Shown here piece after piece: positions 10,560 through 23,479 of a stretch of DNA of 64,000 nt; position 1 is the first letter of the stretch; every line of letters begins with the position of its first letter. The notes beneath the pieces are model-generated. The model was not told where the DNA came from and made no database searches. It saw only the letters and a list, made by a program, of their open reading frames with translations. Made by a program: the position numbers and the translations under genes. The DNA lies in the NCBI GenBank assembly GCA_026874595.1, contig CM049318.1:40139956-40203955 (forward strand), written 5' to 3'. The stretch is from Sipunculus nudus (taxonomy: Eukaryota > Annelida > Sipuncula > Golfingiida > Sipunculidae).

Positions 10560-12440
10560 AGCCCGAAGGCGTGGACATTCTATAAACCTCGTAGCGTTGG
10601 CAAATAAATGATTTTTTAATAAATTATCCATGTTGTTTATTTGCAATACATATTTGCTTTATTATGATTATAATGATTACCATGTATAATTTGAAATAAT
10701 AGCTAACTTCCCTTCCGAAAAAATGGGATGATCTGGTCAACGATTTCATGGGATACTTTTTTGACATTTTCAGGCTTTTTTCTCTATATATGCCATATAT
10801 GGAGTTTATATACGTCAGTACCTGGAATTATGAAGTAGCAGATGCCAGCTCCCGAACACATCATCGGGATAAATAATGGCTTTATCTTGTAGAGGGATGT
10901 GGTGCGACACGGGGTTACATCATATAAACTTCCTTGTAATTACTGAACATCACCGGTCTGTTACCGGATAGTTCCGCGTTGTTTCTCTTACAGACAAAGG
11001 TTATGATTAAAATTTTGTGTACATGGAACTTTGGCAATAGGTACACCCCTTTAATGGGTGTCTGCCGATATTTACATTCACCTAAAGTACTAAAGGACCA
11101 AAGCCACCCCCCCCCCCCCCCACCTAAAACAGTGTAATCAACCAAACAACATTTCATTATTATATCGCAGAGTTTACGGATTTTATATATTGGTTATACA
11201 AGTAAATCTAGCACACAGTTATATTTATTGTAATAAATATTGTTTAATTATCTTATACTTGTAAATGGAATTCGGTCCACCATTTTCCTCCATGTTCTCT
11301 GGAACCTCGTTGTGTATAATACTGTGTCATACCTCATTTTATACGGTATAAAATTCCCGCAGTGGCCTCGCTGATATTAAAATAAATACTTTTTAATGTA
11401 AACACATCTTTTTGAGCGATTTACCACCGAAAACAACCGAACTGCCTACAAGAAAGACTAGATTGTCTGTCTGGTCGCCTCCAGCGCAGGATTAGGGACT
11501 ATTTATTGTGCATATGAATAACCCCTGCTGTCAATGACGGATTTAAGCATGTTTGGTCCGTCATTTGACATTGTCTATGACCCATGTGTCTGGTCAGTAA
11601 ATGTGAAAAACACATGACTTTCGCTTTAGGAAAAGGAGCTGATCAACCAAGGAGGATTAATGACAAAACCTTATACAAGGTACCCATTTCCGGGAAATGG
11701 GTTTAGGTGGGGATGGGGGCGGGTGTTCCAGGCCTCAAAATTTGTCTGATACGATTAAAAAAATGTTGCGGCGGCCGAAAAGGCGGTACGGACCCGCTGG
11801 ACTCCCCCTGTGTCCCGCTTCTACTACTAATGAGGTATGCATATATATCCGTTTCTTTCTTCAGGAACAGTTTCCTTGATTTAAAACGTACATTTAATTT
11901 ATCTTTCATGACTTTCTCACATCAACCTATTCTTTATACGTCTAACAAAAGTAAACAGTCAAAGATCATCGAAAACCTGAATGCTCCGCGTCCCTTTCTG
12001 GTTCGCAAATGTAAACATCATCACTGACCAGATCTTAAAGGTAAACATACCGTGTATGAATTTCTTGCCATGAGCACGGCGAGACAAAATTTATGCAAAA
12101 TAAATATTTGTAAATATCTCATTGAAACAGAAACCCGCTGAAAATCTATATTTCCTTTTAATTTTTAGAAAAAAATGAGCCAACATTCCTCATCTCAGTT
12201 AATACATATCCCCATACAGATATTTAAGGTAATCATTTAAACGGTAAGGGTAATTATTTAATTGTAAACAGGCTTTCCATGCTGCACTTCCATAAATACT
12301 GCTTCTTTACTTCATTCTTCGGATATGAAGAATTTAAACACTTATGTATATAAGCTTTGGACATTCAACGTCATCTTGCTCGACATGTTGTTGCATCTCA
12401 AAAGATATGTTGCTCATGCTTCGCCATAGTTGTCGCAATA
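10560..12440. repeat. segmental duplicate, copy A of upstream module
   Basis: Recognisable blocks recur in the same order at 23480-24660, for example GTACCTGGAATTATGAAGTAG, CACATCATCGGGATAAATAA, TTCCTTGTAATTACTGAACA and TTATATATTGGTTATACAAG. Copy A holds an extra hAT-family fragment (about 11700-11822) and C runs. No coding exon was recognised in it. Confidence 0.8.
11700..11822. mobile_element. hAT-like GGATCC-family fragment
   Basis: Contains CCAGGCCTCAAAATTTGTCTG, AAAAAATGTTGCGGC and GGACTCCCCCTG, in the order of the other copies. It lies inside the duplicated module and is missing from the 23.5-24.6 kb copy. Both termini are worn. Confidence 0.5.
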
Positions 12441-14181
12441 TACACCAGATGGCGACACATTGCCCCCAAACCTTTCGAGCGTTACGTATTTGAGCCTTGT
12501 GCTACCAGTTCCATGTTTCTTTCATAAAAAGTCTGTCGGGACTTGGAGCCCTGACGTCCTCGAGAAACCCCCCCCCCCCACCCCCCGAAATTTGCATTGC
12601 ATCATTTGATTTAAATTATCGCAGAAAACCATTTTTAAGACAAAAATATTTCACTTCTTGTAATATATTGTCTGTGTATGAATGGAAACATAAAGTCGAC
12701 ACTTGGGCTTCATCTGGGAAACTGTTAACAACTGGCCTCGCCGTGTCGATGTAGGTGTGTCGATTACTTTTTCGATGTTTCGCGAGGGTTTCTTTTTCGC
12801 GACCTTATCAGGAATATGTATTAATTTTGTTTATATAAGAAATGTATTCATGAATATTTCTGTAATCTGACACATAACTTCATTTACTTAACTAGTTGCA
12901 GTTTTGACTGGGCTCTATCCAACAAAACAATTAACTCGTGTTGGACGATAACTAACAACTGCATTCTTAATTAAGACCACGCGTAAAGTAGGTTTCTGAG
13001 CTGATGCATGATGAATGTGAAGCAAGATGAAGTAATTACGTGTCCACTGTATGATGGACTACTGTGCGGTGTCCACATGGTGTCTTATACACAAGGTTTC
13101 TCTTTCGCAATTTCTAATCCTTTCACGATTTTCAAGAAGTTTGAACCCTGGCTCTAGCGCATTTTCGACCATCGAGAAAAATTCTGTTTTAAAGGGACAT
13201 AACCAGGAGAATATTATGCTTATACTTTCACACTATCAGTCCAGTTTTGCTTTATACAAAAGTTTCCAAGCAAAACCATCGCAACACACAGTTTCAGTAC
13301 CTCGTATACGGCTGATTAACACCTTGTAATGAGTCAGCGTGTTGGTAAACACAGTCCACGTGTGTCTGTTTATCATAACAAGGCCAGCTGAACGGGGGTC
13401 CGAATTTGAGCTGCAACAGGCGGTGTTTCAGCAAACGAGAACATGTATTACATTTTTTTGGGCCAAGTCAGCCAGGGCATCTCCTGATTGATACGTGTTG
13501 TGGCCGGGCGATGCACGCGTCGGTTTATGTTGACCCCTTTGATCGCGCCTGGTCCACTGTTTTTAACAATTGTTTACAGGAGTAAGCAAACGGTGTCAGG
13601 GCATTGTTTTGGCAGGTACAAATTTATTTCAAAGGGAAGAAGCTTTTTCACGTGTTTATTCAACAAGCTTTATAGGTGATTGGGCCCCTTTAATTCAACA
13701 TTTTGGTTAATCTCTCTGTATGTTTGTTGAATTTCTTACCAACTTAGCTCGAACGGGTTACTGGACAAGAGGCAACTTGTACGCGATACAGGAAATCACT
13801 CGTTACCATAGAGACGGAGTTTTAGTTATGTTTGTGGGATCATATGCATTCTTTTGTGTTAATTCATCACTCGCAGCCTTATGTTAAGATTATGGGTTGT
13901 TTACCACGATATCAATGCAATAGGATGGGAGATTACAATCCTCCCATATAGCTGGTATTACGACTGAGGTATAGGTTTACCAGTCCAGTATAATTGCCTA
14001 ATGAGTCGTGCTTTCACGGCTACCCTGGATCGCGAATGTGAAGCCAGCCTTGGTTTATAATTATCTGCTGGTACAAAGATGATTGAATTTAGATAGAATA
14101 TAACTGATACATTTTGTAAGGACCATTCCACATGCTGAGTGTAATAAAAATAAAATAGGCCTATTTAAATTGGTTTCATCT
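12250..14181. repeat. segmental duplicate: 3' flank of LYZ2
   Basis: Shared in order with 24520-26760 and 46670-49160: CTCAACATGTTGTTGCATCTC-like block, the ATATACACCAGAT block, the GATTTAAATTA block, CATCTGACACATAACTTCATT-like block and GTATTACGACTGAGGTATAGG near the gene end. The match runs straight into the lysozyme 3' UTR. The open frames inside (12497-12754, 13051-13329, 13488-13679) are not conserved as frames among the copies and are not called. Confidence 0.85.
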
Positions 14182-14187
14182 TTTATT
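14182..14187 (-). terminator. polyadenylation signal of LYZ2
   Basis: AATAAA on the minus strand, 153 bases past the stop, in the CAATAAAAGATGAAACC context shared with LYZ3 and LYZ4. Confidence 0.75.
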
Positions 14188-14339
14188 GTTCACATAGGTT
14201 TGACAACTGTTGAATATTTCAGACATAGATCTTATCAGTTAATCACTGTATTACACCAGAATGATTATTCTTAAACTTCAATGTTCTTAAAAGTTCTTGG
14301 ATATTACACTGAATCTGAATGTCATCGTTCTCTCCGATC

Positions 14340-14551
14340 TCAGCATCCACCTTTACGGTTGCAGCATCTCTGGACTTTGCTCCAGTATCCCTGCAGGTTT
14401 TTATGACATCCCCTTGGTCCGCCATTGTGGATCATGGCGTAGTCTCTGCAGGTAGGCGTCCTTCCACCGGTACAGTACCGGCCATATCGACTCATGTAAC
14501 TTCGGACGCACGTCTCTGAACAACCCATTTGCTTGGTGCAGCCTTGCCAAG
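14340..14551 (-). CDS. LYZ2 exon 4
   Basis: 212 bases from acceptor TTCAAAG to TGA at 14340-14342. Encodes SWQGCTKQMGCSETC through HNGGPRGC to CCNRKGGC. Confidence 0.92.
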
Positions 14552-15437
14552 CTTTGAAAAAGAAAATATTATCATGTACCCACACGAGTTAAAGATGATA
14601 ACAATGTATACACGTCTGACCACAGGCGCTTGAATTATTATTAGTGCAGATTTTTAGCCTTTCTGCCTGCTTATCCCAAAAATTAAGTAAATGATAAAGA
14701 AATGGAACATCAAGTGAGAAAAACGTTAGGAAATTGTCAGATAAGTAATAGTTATAAGGAAATAACACAGAAAAGTAAAAAAATTAAGCGAAATTTACAT
14801 TAATAGTAATTCAAGCGCCAGCTGTCGGACGATAAAAAATATGACGTCAGATTACGATATAGCCCAACCGACTGTCTGAATAACGCCCACATGAAGGCAC
14901 TTCTCATAATGGAATGTGGGAGTTGATATAACAAATACTGGAAGACCCCTCCGCAACTTTCTTTTTAGCATATCTTATCGTTATCGTATCTCCGGTGCTT
15001 ATTAAATCGCCCCCCCCCCCTCACCACATTGTAACAGGTGCCTGTGTAAACGCCAAATTTGAAACATACATTTGTGCTGTATGATTTCAAACAAATATAA
15101 TAGTTTATTTATATCACTTAAGAAGTTTTCTTAAGTTATACCTCAGGCGTTATATTATTTTTTTAACATGGGATGAGCATCAACAATTTTCATAAAATCG
15201 TCATATTGTAAACAAACCACTTAATTTTCTCTTTAAGCTCAGAGATGGCTTGAGAGAGATCGTATATTTTATCGAATGTCTGTGGTAAATTGAATAATGT
15301 TACTTTAACAATAATGATTTTCATATCTATTCGCTGTCCCAAAATGATGTAACAGGACCAATCTTGATAACGTCTTTTGACGACTGATTGTTTCTTTAAA
15401 ACGCTCATATTAGTTATACATGCGTATAGACACACAC

Positions 15438-15535
<98 letters not shown>

Positions 15536-16395
15536 CACAAATTGAAATCTCGCCTGAGGACCACCCCGCTATGACGACCACCCCGCTATGACGACCAACC
15601 AGCTATGACAACCATCCCGCTATGACGACCACCCAGCTATGACAACCACCCCGCTATGACGACCAACCAGCTATGACAACCACCCCGCTATGACGACCAC
15701 CCAGCTATGACAACCACCCCGCTATGACGACCAACCAGCTATGACAACCATCCCGCTATGACGACCACCCAGCTATGACGACCAACCAGCTATGACGACC
15801 ACCCAGCTATGACGACCAACCAGCTATGACGACCACCCAGTTATGACGACCACCTCGCTATAACGACCAACCAGCTATGACGACCAACCAGCTATGACGA
15901 CCACCCAGCTATGACGACCAACCAGCTATGACGACCAACCAGCTATGACGACCAACCAGCTTTGACAACCACCCCGCTATGACGACCACCCAGCTATGAC
16001 GACCACCCTGCTATGACGACCAACCAACTATTACAACCACCCCGCTATGACGACCAACCAGCTATAACGACCAACCAGCTATGACGACCACCTAGCTATG
16101 ACAACCACCCAGCTATGACGACCACTTTTCTTGTAGCCCTGGACTAATGTTAATCATCATAAAAATCTCCCACCAGCACAACCACCATGGCCTTTTCCGC
16201 AGGTGGTCATGTATAGATCGTATATTTTATCGAATGTCTGTGGTAAATTGAATAATGTTACTTTAACAATAATGATTTTCATATCTATTCGCTGTCCCAA
16301 AATGATGTAACAGGACCAATCTTGATAACGTCTTTTGACGACTGATTGTTTCTTTAAAACGCTCATATAAGTTATACATGCGTATAGACACACAC

Positions 16396-16453
<58 letters not shown>

Positions 16454-17166
16454 TTATATATATATATATATATACATACACAAATTGAAATCTCGCCTGA
16501 GGACCACCCCGCTATGACGACCACCCCGCTATGACGACCAACCAGCTATGACAACCATCCCGCTATGACGACCACCCAGCTATGACAACCACCCCGCTAT
16601 GACGACGAACCAGCTATGACAACCACCCCGCTATGACGACCACCCAGCTATTACAACCACCCCGCTATGACGACCAACCAGCTATGACAACCATCCCGCT
16701 ATGACGACCACCCAGCTATGACGACCAACCAGCTATGACGACCACCCAGCTATGACGACCAACCAGCTATGACGACCACCCAGCTATGACGACCACCTCG
16801 CTATAACGACCAACCAGCTATGACGACCAACCAGCTATGACGACCACCCAGCTATGACGACCAACCAGCTATGACGACCAACCAGCTATGACGACCAACC
16901 AGCTTTGACAACCACCCCGCTATGACGACCACCCAGCTATGACGACCACCCTGCTATGACGACCAACCAACTATTACAACCACCCCGCTATGACGACCAA
17001 CCAGCTATAACGACCAACCAGCTATGACGACCACCTAGCTATGACAACCACCCAGCTATGACGACCACTTTTCTTGTAGCCCTGGACTAATGTTAATCAT
17101 CATAAAAATCTCCCACCAGCACAACCACCATGGCCTTTTCCGCAGGTGGTCATGTTACAGAGATAT

Positions 17167-17251
<85 letters not shown>

Positions 17252-19019
17252 AATTTTGTAAGTATTTATGTTTGTATGTGATGTCATCTTCAAAACATGA
17301 TACTTACAAACTCCGGGTCTGTAGCAGTCAATCCAATACGGGTTTTTAATCTGGTAGGGACCACACGAAAGCGATCCGACGTCCCACCGACACTTCCCGA
17401 CCTGACTTTGACAACCCTCTACCTATTATATCACAAAACACTCGTGTATCGAATGTATATATATTAACATCGTGACAGAAAAATATTGTGGCCAAAATAT
17501 ATAATCTATAATATATTCGTGTTATTACTTAATATATTTGCTTACCTGTTTCTATATTCATGCATTTTATCATATAGTGTTCATTAGTCATATCAAAATA
17601 TATATTATATACATTTAATCTATAAATGTGATACAAATAGAATAACAGGAACCTGCAAAATTGGAACAGCAAGATACAGACAACGAAACAAAATGACATG
17701 CACAATTGAAGGCCTACACGCATTTGGTACTTAATGTGTCATGTCAATTCTTACCTCGCAGATACACTTCATACAGTTCGTTGTGAAGGTCCCGGAGCTT
17801 CCTGAAAGTAAAAGTGACGTCAATTCGAACTCGCTTTAGTTGTATACCCCGCTTATGTCGAAGTTACAGAATTGATATTCCGGACAACTCTAGTGTAATT
17901 ATAACCAAATAAATCTCGCTTGTGTCGAACCTCGGATGTGTCGAAGATTTCTGAGGGTCCTCGACTTCGACGCAACGAGGTTTCACTGTGTATAGTTAAA
18001 TAAAGAGTAATTAATACTGCAAATTATAAATGTAATAATTTGTATTTGTAACATGGCAAACATGCGACGTCAGACCCCTGCTGCCATCTGGTAGTTGAAG
18101 AGTGAACAACAATTAAATATTCTATATATAATGTAAATTCTAGAATCTGGATCCAAGATCTAAATTATTCCCAAGGAGGACCAAGATTTTGTTCGTTGCG
18201 GTTGTTTTTCACCTGGAAAATATTAATTGTAGCCCGCCCACTTAACAACACTGAATGTCTTTAGTAGCTGACAATGTCATTTTCTATGGAAACTTTGGGT
18301 TTATGTATTGGCTCGGATATTTAAAAAAGGACTTAAGTTCAATGTATCTCAATAATTAGGAATTAAAAGGATAGATAGTACTTTCGTGAGGTAATAAACA
18401 ACAAACGCGACAACTGTCTTGCGTGGTCTAGGTATATAGAACACAGGGCCCAAGGCCGGGAGGTCGTGAGACCGAATCTCAGCCGAGGAGCGGTGAGATT
18501 TTTCAGGGTCGGCCACAAGCCAGGGTGAGCGCTCTGCAGGCTTAATGGGCAGACTGTGCCCAACAGTCGTGTTTCACATGATATACACGAACGCGCCTTT
18601 TGGGTTTCCCAGCAATGGAGATTACACACACCAAGGACCCACAGGAGTGCATGGTACACTGAGCCTGGGTGACATTGGAGTATCGCATGCTCGTCACATC
18701 GTCCAAAAGGTGAATGGGATCTTCAGATGTACAAAGACCTTAGTGATAAGTAAGCATTAAAAACTGAGGCGATTACCTCAAACAATAAATAAAACAAAAA
18801 AGCAAGTAAAAAATGCATAACTTAGAAATGCTCAGAGTCTGATTGTTTAAAAAGAACTTCCTTCTGGTTATTTCTTGGTAAAGCTAGTTTAAACAGGTCA
18901 GTCCGCTATGTCCAATGTCTTAAAGGTTTACGACAACTATCGAATATGTGCGTGCGTACTTAATTACCAACGAACAGCGCGAACGCCAAAAACAGAGCAA
19001 ACCCAGCAGACATCGCCAT
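14340..19019 (-). CDS. i-type lysozyme LYZ2, four exons
   Basis: Exons in coding order are 19019-18968, 17801-17755, 17422-17308 and 14551-14340, again 426 bases and 141 residues. The signal peptide (MAMSAGFALFLAFALFV) is unrelated in sequence to that of LYZ1. Exon 2 gives GSSGTFTTNCMKCICE. Exon 3 has the catalytic Glu (VEGC) and Asp (CRWD), DVGSLSCGPYQIK and YWIDC. Exon 4 has HNGGPRGC and ends CCNRKGGC. All 16 cysteines are present. The exon 1 donor is the less usual GTAATT. At the exon 3 end the protein reads RPGV where LYZ4 has RPGG. Intron 3 (2.76 kb) is swollen by a duplicated minisatellite block, and intron 1 by a MITE and a SINE. The gene looks functional. LYZ4 is its closest relative in the window. 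Confidence 0.92.
15257..16214. repeat. first copy of a 0.95-kb tandem duplication in LYZ2 intron 3
   Basis: Starts AGATCGTATATTTTATCGAA, passes through ATTGTTTCTTTAAAACGCTC and a (TA)n tract, then about 34 minisatellite units, and ends CAGGTGGTCATGTAT. Nearly every base recurs at 16215-17155. Confidence 0.9.
15558..16126. repeat. 17-bp minisatellite, array 1
   Basis: About 33-34 head-to-tail units of GCTATGACGACCAACCA and variants (CCCG/CCAG/ACCA ends, GACGACC or GACAACC middles). The array is preceded by a (TA)n tract at about 15443-15530. There are no spacers, so this is not a CRISPR-like array. Confidence 0.95.
16215..17155. repeat. second copy of the 0.95-kb tandem duplication
   Basis: Same order of blocks and of minisatellite variants as the first copy, with only scattered point differences and a shorter AT tract (16402-16475). 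It ends CATGTTACAGAGATATC, the genuine right end of the parent element as also seen in LYZ4 at about 51012-51046. Confidence 0.9.
16499..17068. repeat. 17-bp minisatellite, array 2
   Basis: The same variant order as array 1, including the singular GACGACGAACCAG unit difference near 16602. This shows the arrays were copied as a block rather than expanded independently. Confidence 0.95.
17169..17251. repeat. (TA)n(TG)n compound microsatellite
   Basis: About 28 TA units followed by about 12 TG units, about 60 bases from the end of LYZ2 exon 3 on the intron side. Confidence 0.97.
17308..17422 (-). CDS. LYZ2 exon 3 (catalytic exon)
   Basis: 115 bases between ATAATAG and GTAAGT: VEGCQSQVGKCRWDVGSL and onward, two codons longer than in LYZ1 and LYZ3. 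No ATG precedes it, so a simple open-frame scan misses it. Confidence 0.9.
17755..17801 (-). CDS. LYZ2 exon 2
   Basis: 47 bases between ACTTTCAG and GTAAGA, encoding the mature N-terminus SSGTFTTNCMKCICE. Confidence 0.9.
17821..17990. mobile_element. pogo-like MITE in LYZ2 intron 1, missing from LYZ4
   Basis: The right end, CAACGAGGTTTCACTG, is the complement of CAGTGAAACCTCGTTG. The left end, CAATTCGAACTCGCTT, is a diverged inverted copy. The paralogous LYZ4 intron runs from CAATTCA straight to TATATAGTTA, so it preserves the empty site. Confidence 0.6.
18405..18755 (+). mobile_element. tRNA-derived SINE in LYZ2 intron 1
   Basis: A box-like GTGGTCTAGG (about 18423-18432) and B box-like AGACCGAATCT (about 18469-18479) are spaced as in a tRNA promoter. 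They are followed by a body containing CAGGGTCGGCCACAAGCCAG. The body ends near AGTAAGCATTAAAAA. LYZ4 intron 1 (305 bases) has no counterpart, so this is a post-duplication insertion. Confidence 0.6.
18968..19019 (-). CDS. LYZ2 exon 1 (signal peptide)
   Basis: 52 bases: 17 codons plus one, then donor GTAATT. A second in-frame ATG two codons later (19013) could also start the protein. CTATATGA on the minus strand near 19115-19124 is a weak TATA candidate. Confidence 0.8.
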
Positions 19020-19792
19020 GTTTCAGGTATTTTGCAAGGAGCAACACAGAATGTATTGTAGGCCTACCGTTTGTGGACCTTACAGCAATGGTACGTATTG
19101 TGGGTTTTCTGTCGCTCATATAGTTGATAATCTATCAGGCTTGATGACCTAATGCATGGGACAAAATTCCACCAATCAATGAGCGTATATGTAAATTTGA
19201 TATTGTCTATTTATTTTAGGGATGATCAATTATGAAAATCTTATTGTGGAAAAGGTTATAAAGAAACAGTAAATAGAAATGTTAAATTTGTTCACTACGC
19301 ATATAATATTTTAGTTCTAAATGACCAATAACATTTTAAGCATAATTGAATAGAGGGCATATTTCCTCCCTTTCATAGATTTAAAATTTACGTATCCCGT
19401 GCAGAAGGATTCTTTATCAACGATGTCATCCTGTTTTTTACGTTCGCTCGTGTCATGTAAAGAATCTATTTACGTAAGGTAGTACAGTGAGTTAACCAAT
19501 AATTGATGCCAACTCGGTAACAAGACCAGCTCGGCATCACGTACGCAGCATCACACTCGGCACGTTGCCATTACAGACACCACGCCGGTCCTGCACAAAT
19601 GTGAGTCGTGTCATGTCATTAAACGTCATCGTAAGATGCGTAATTATACACCTTCAGTTATAACAGAATTTTCCTCGCCATCCTTAATCAGGCTTTAGTC
19701 CACATATGAAATTGTACGTAAAACTGTATATTTACCTACTACATATTTCAATCCCCTGGAACAGGAGCGGATGTGTGTGTGTAGGGGCGGGG
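19020..19792. repeat. LYZ2 upstream flank, duplicated at LYZ4
   Basis: Shared with 51990-52930: AGGCCTACCGT, CTATTTATTTTAGGGATGAT, GCCAACTCGGTAA, AGACCAGCTCGGCATCA and GGCTTTAGTCCAC. This holds the presumed LYZ2 promoter and no other gene. Confidence 0.8.
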
Positions 19793-19849
19793 GTGGGTGG
19801 GGGGGGGGGGGGGGGCGGGGACGGGGGGGGGGGGGGGGGGGTGGGGGGA
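19793..19849. repeat. G-rich tract
   Basis: Nearly pure G with a few C, A and T interruptions over about 57 bases. It could form G-quadruplexes. The proline-rich minus frame through it is an artefact. Confidence 0.95.
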
Positions 19850-20051
19850 TTCAGGTGAAATGAGGTAATATGTATAATTTTGCGAGTCACTGTCATATGT
19901 TCATGTATAATTGAATATATCATTTTGGAACAAACAAAGTATCATTTTACCAGAAATACGGTTGAACCTATTCTATTACCAATAGTTTGCGGATTAACAA
20001 ATTTTATTGATCATATGCACATCAGGAAATGTTTAGATAGCGCTCTCGCTA

Positions 20052-20052
<1 letters not shown>

Positions 20053-20105
<53 letters not shown>
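20053..20105. repeat. (TA)n microsatellite
   Basis: About 26 uninterrupted TA units. Confidence 0.97.
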
Positions 20106-20109
<4 letters not shown>

Positions 20110-22442
20110 CTAGACTTCACTGAATGTATGACTTACTTCGACTACGATCCCGAATCGTCGACTTCGTGGAAGGGTCCCTGGAAGGATATACGTCTGGCGT
20201 ACTGAGAATAGGCTGTTTGTATGTATGAAGCATTTTACACAAACACCCGCAGAAACAGTGAATGGAGTTATATTGAAATCGTCAATCATATGTTGCCTGA
20301 GATTTTGATAAGAGCCCTCGCACCTACGTGTGAAAACTCTTTGATCTGGCTACTGGCGCTTGCCTATTGGTCTGGCGGTATCTCTGATATACCCCATCGC
20401 TCTCGATCAGTAACGAAGCTGTCAAAACATTCCATTACTGGATAAGAATATAACTTTAAAATGTAATGAATTAAGAAGATGTTTAGCGAACACTTACGTT
20501 ATGGGTCGTTTGATATTGCACTAGATTTAACTGACATAGGAAGATTGGGCGAAAATAACTAATTGCAATAAAAAAAGTATCATGTAATAAATCCAAACTT
20601 CCTTTGTGCTTTTAATGTCAAATTATGCATGCTATTTCATATTCTGTTATATTTCATATATATGTCACACTAATGATTGCCTTGTATATTACGTATAAAA
20701 TATCTCGCCTAATTACGATTTCTAGCAGAATCTATGTATGTTTAATTATTTCAGAGGTCACCGTACTTTGGAGGCACCTTGGTGACTTACCAAATTCCTA
20801 TGGATTAGATGAAACTCATTATATGTATTTGCCAATAGAGTTTCCTTACCTGAATTACCTTCTCATAAAAATTCATGCATATTTAATGAGGTCAGAGGTC
20901 ACCAAATACACGACGGGCATATTATGCACGTTTGCGGTGTAGCCTCTTCCACAGGCACCGTGTGTCTGTGTAAGAGACTAGTTTGCGGTGTTCTTGTTTA
21001 TTAAACTTTTGCCCCAGATGTAAAAGGCTTTTAGCGAGGAATACTATATAGTATGCATGTGTGATTACAAATGATGGACTTTGTCACGATGAGGTTAGGT
21101 TTCTGTGTTACTAAGTTCCACTAATGTAATGAATAACAAAGTGTCATTTATGTTACATATCCTTGCATGGTCCATCACATGAGCAGTAAAATATATCCTC
21201 ATTAGATCGAATTCATGATATAGCTCTCTTTACGAGGGCATTGCGTCCATGCGTTGGACCAGGGCCAAAAGGCTCAGGGGCCTTGACAATTATAACTCTA
21301 AAGATAGTAGAATTATAAGATAAAGAAAATAAGAAAATATGAGTCTCTCTAATATGCTGGTTGAACGATATACAAAAAGAAAATATTAGATTTGCAAGGA
21401 TTTATTTATGAATCAGGATTACTAAATGTTTTATGGTAACCCCTGCCGATTATTACTTCTTATAGTCACACAAAGTAGGTTTGACTATAAATATGTAGAA
21501 ATATGTGACTACTCCCAGTATTTCTTGTTTATCTCGATTTGTCTTTAAGAGGTTTAACTATAAAATGTAAGATAAAGGATATGTTATAATGTTAATATAA
21601 TATGTTATGACTGATCAAGGATAACATAAGCAGGTTTCTCGTACGTTATTATGCTGACGAGTTGTGTTTCTTGGAAGGGATTAATGGTGTAAGTTTTCCT
21701 TACTGGTCTTGAAAATTTAAAATAGCAGTGTCCGTTTCCGAAAAAAAAAACAGTTTTGAGACACTTCATGAATAAAATCTTTTTTATTATCATTTTCACA
21801 GGTCACTTTATGACAATATGACTCGTGTTATTTAAAATGTATAATGTGTAACATAAAAAAATCATCAATTTGTTTAATTCTATGAAATATAAATTGCAAA
21901 CGACACAATTCGAAAGGACTGGGCAATAAGACTCGTTTTCAATGTGAAAAGCTTAACTTGCATTTAAGCAACTACTCGCACGCATTTACATACATCAATC
22001 GGAACAAGACAGCATCGTTGAACACACATGTATACATACATCCATGCACTGCCGGGAGAATGGAAGTTACAGAGTCACTCTAATGATCAAATTGGCTGGC
22101 AAGGTGAAACATGCTCCAAGCTTGCATGAATAAGCTTTTAAAGACAGGATCACGAAACAAGTCCTTGAAAGCGGACTTTTTATATTATTTTTTCATACGT
22201 CTTCTTATTCATCCTCACTGTTGGCTGCCAAAGACATGATGCGTTCGTGTAATATGACAGCCCATGGATTTAACTTTTTTCTGTATATTATATTATATAT
22301 ATTTTATTATAAATAATTGAATTTATAATTCATATATATAATATAATATATATAGAATATAATATATATGTATATGATATGTAAACATAATTAATATATG
22401 AATATAATTAATATATAATTCATGATAAATATTTAATTTATG

Positions 22443-22484
<42 letters not shown>

Positions 22485-23479
22485 CCTGGTTTATGAATGC
22501 AATTACCATGATTTATAAAGTTTAATAAAATTTATTATGGTTCATGAGTCTTCTAATTCATACTATGTGATGGTACAACCTTTGTCTTTAGGAGGCACAG
22601 CGGGCTCATTTCATCAATACAGTCCGGACATTGCCAGACCTGAATTAATTATACCCCTCTAGGGCTAATTTATATAAAAAGGATTTTGGCCGGTCAAAAT
22701 GGTACTGGTGAATGTGGCTATTGTTTGTGTCCATGCAGCTATGTAATTACATTATCACACCAGCCCCTCCAGGCCTGTTTGTGTCAGGCAGAGCTACTGA
22801 TCCATCATTAATTCGTTATTTGGATGAATAACCTTCTCATGATGACTTATCTAAATTATCCACAGTCATTTTTACCCGCAGCTATATTTACTTGTGCAAA
22901 GCACAGGGAAACTACACAGGAAACAAATCTGGCTCAGTCATATAAACAGCACTGGACACTTAAGGTCACATGGTCCTGAAGGAGAGTAGTGAATGGTCTG
23001 GCTTTCTCTGGTTGGCTCTAGCCATCATGTGGTGGAGCATCAAAAACACCCCGTTGTTTGATTTTTAAGTATGTTAAGCATAATCTCCAATAAAATTGAC
23101 AGTATTGGTAAATTTTTTAAAAATCTGTGGCCAATCAAAGAGATGTTGTCCAAATGCTTGTTTGGGACTGCTTGGTGGGGTATTTTGGGCTTCACTGCAT
23201 TCGGGCCAGGATGGTTAAAAAGGAGATACACAAGCCCCCTTTTTCTTGGTCTAGTTTGACTGAAGAAACAAAAAGTTCTCAGGTAAAAAAAGGTTTAATA
23301 TCAGAATTTATTTTGAAAATTATTTAAAAGAGGCCCAAACCTTAGGTGTTTTATAGATGTAATATAGGGAAAATAAATACAGCCACGTGTCAGGGTAGGC
23401 TTTTGCCTACCAGTCACTGCGCATGCGTGGGGATGTGGGCACGTAAACAAAAACTGTGGACGCTCCTTATGCAGGGGAT
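20106..23479. other. no gene recognised; AT-rich intergenic
   Basis: No lysozyme or other exon is visible. About 22270-22480 is almost pure A/T with inverted TATAATATA-type blocks and a (TA)n run (22447-22480). Two GAGGTCACC motifs (near 20754 and 20892) may mark a small local repeat. Open frames here are short and unconserved. Confidence 0.45.

Noticed and set aside
12497-12754. Open frames in the lysozyme 3' flank duplicates (also 25405-25681 and 47310-47693)
   Set aside because: The DNA is conserved among three copies but the frames are shifted or interrupted, so there is no sign of protein constraint.
15558-17068. Regular short repeats that could look like a CRISPR array
   Set aside because: Units abut with no unique spacers, the period is 17 bases, and the genome is eukaryotic. 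It is a minisatellite.
15190-17349. IYIYIYIY-type open frames
   Set aside because: They are (TA)n microsatellite translations.
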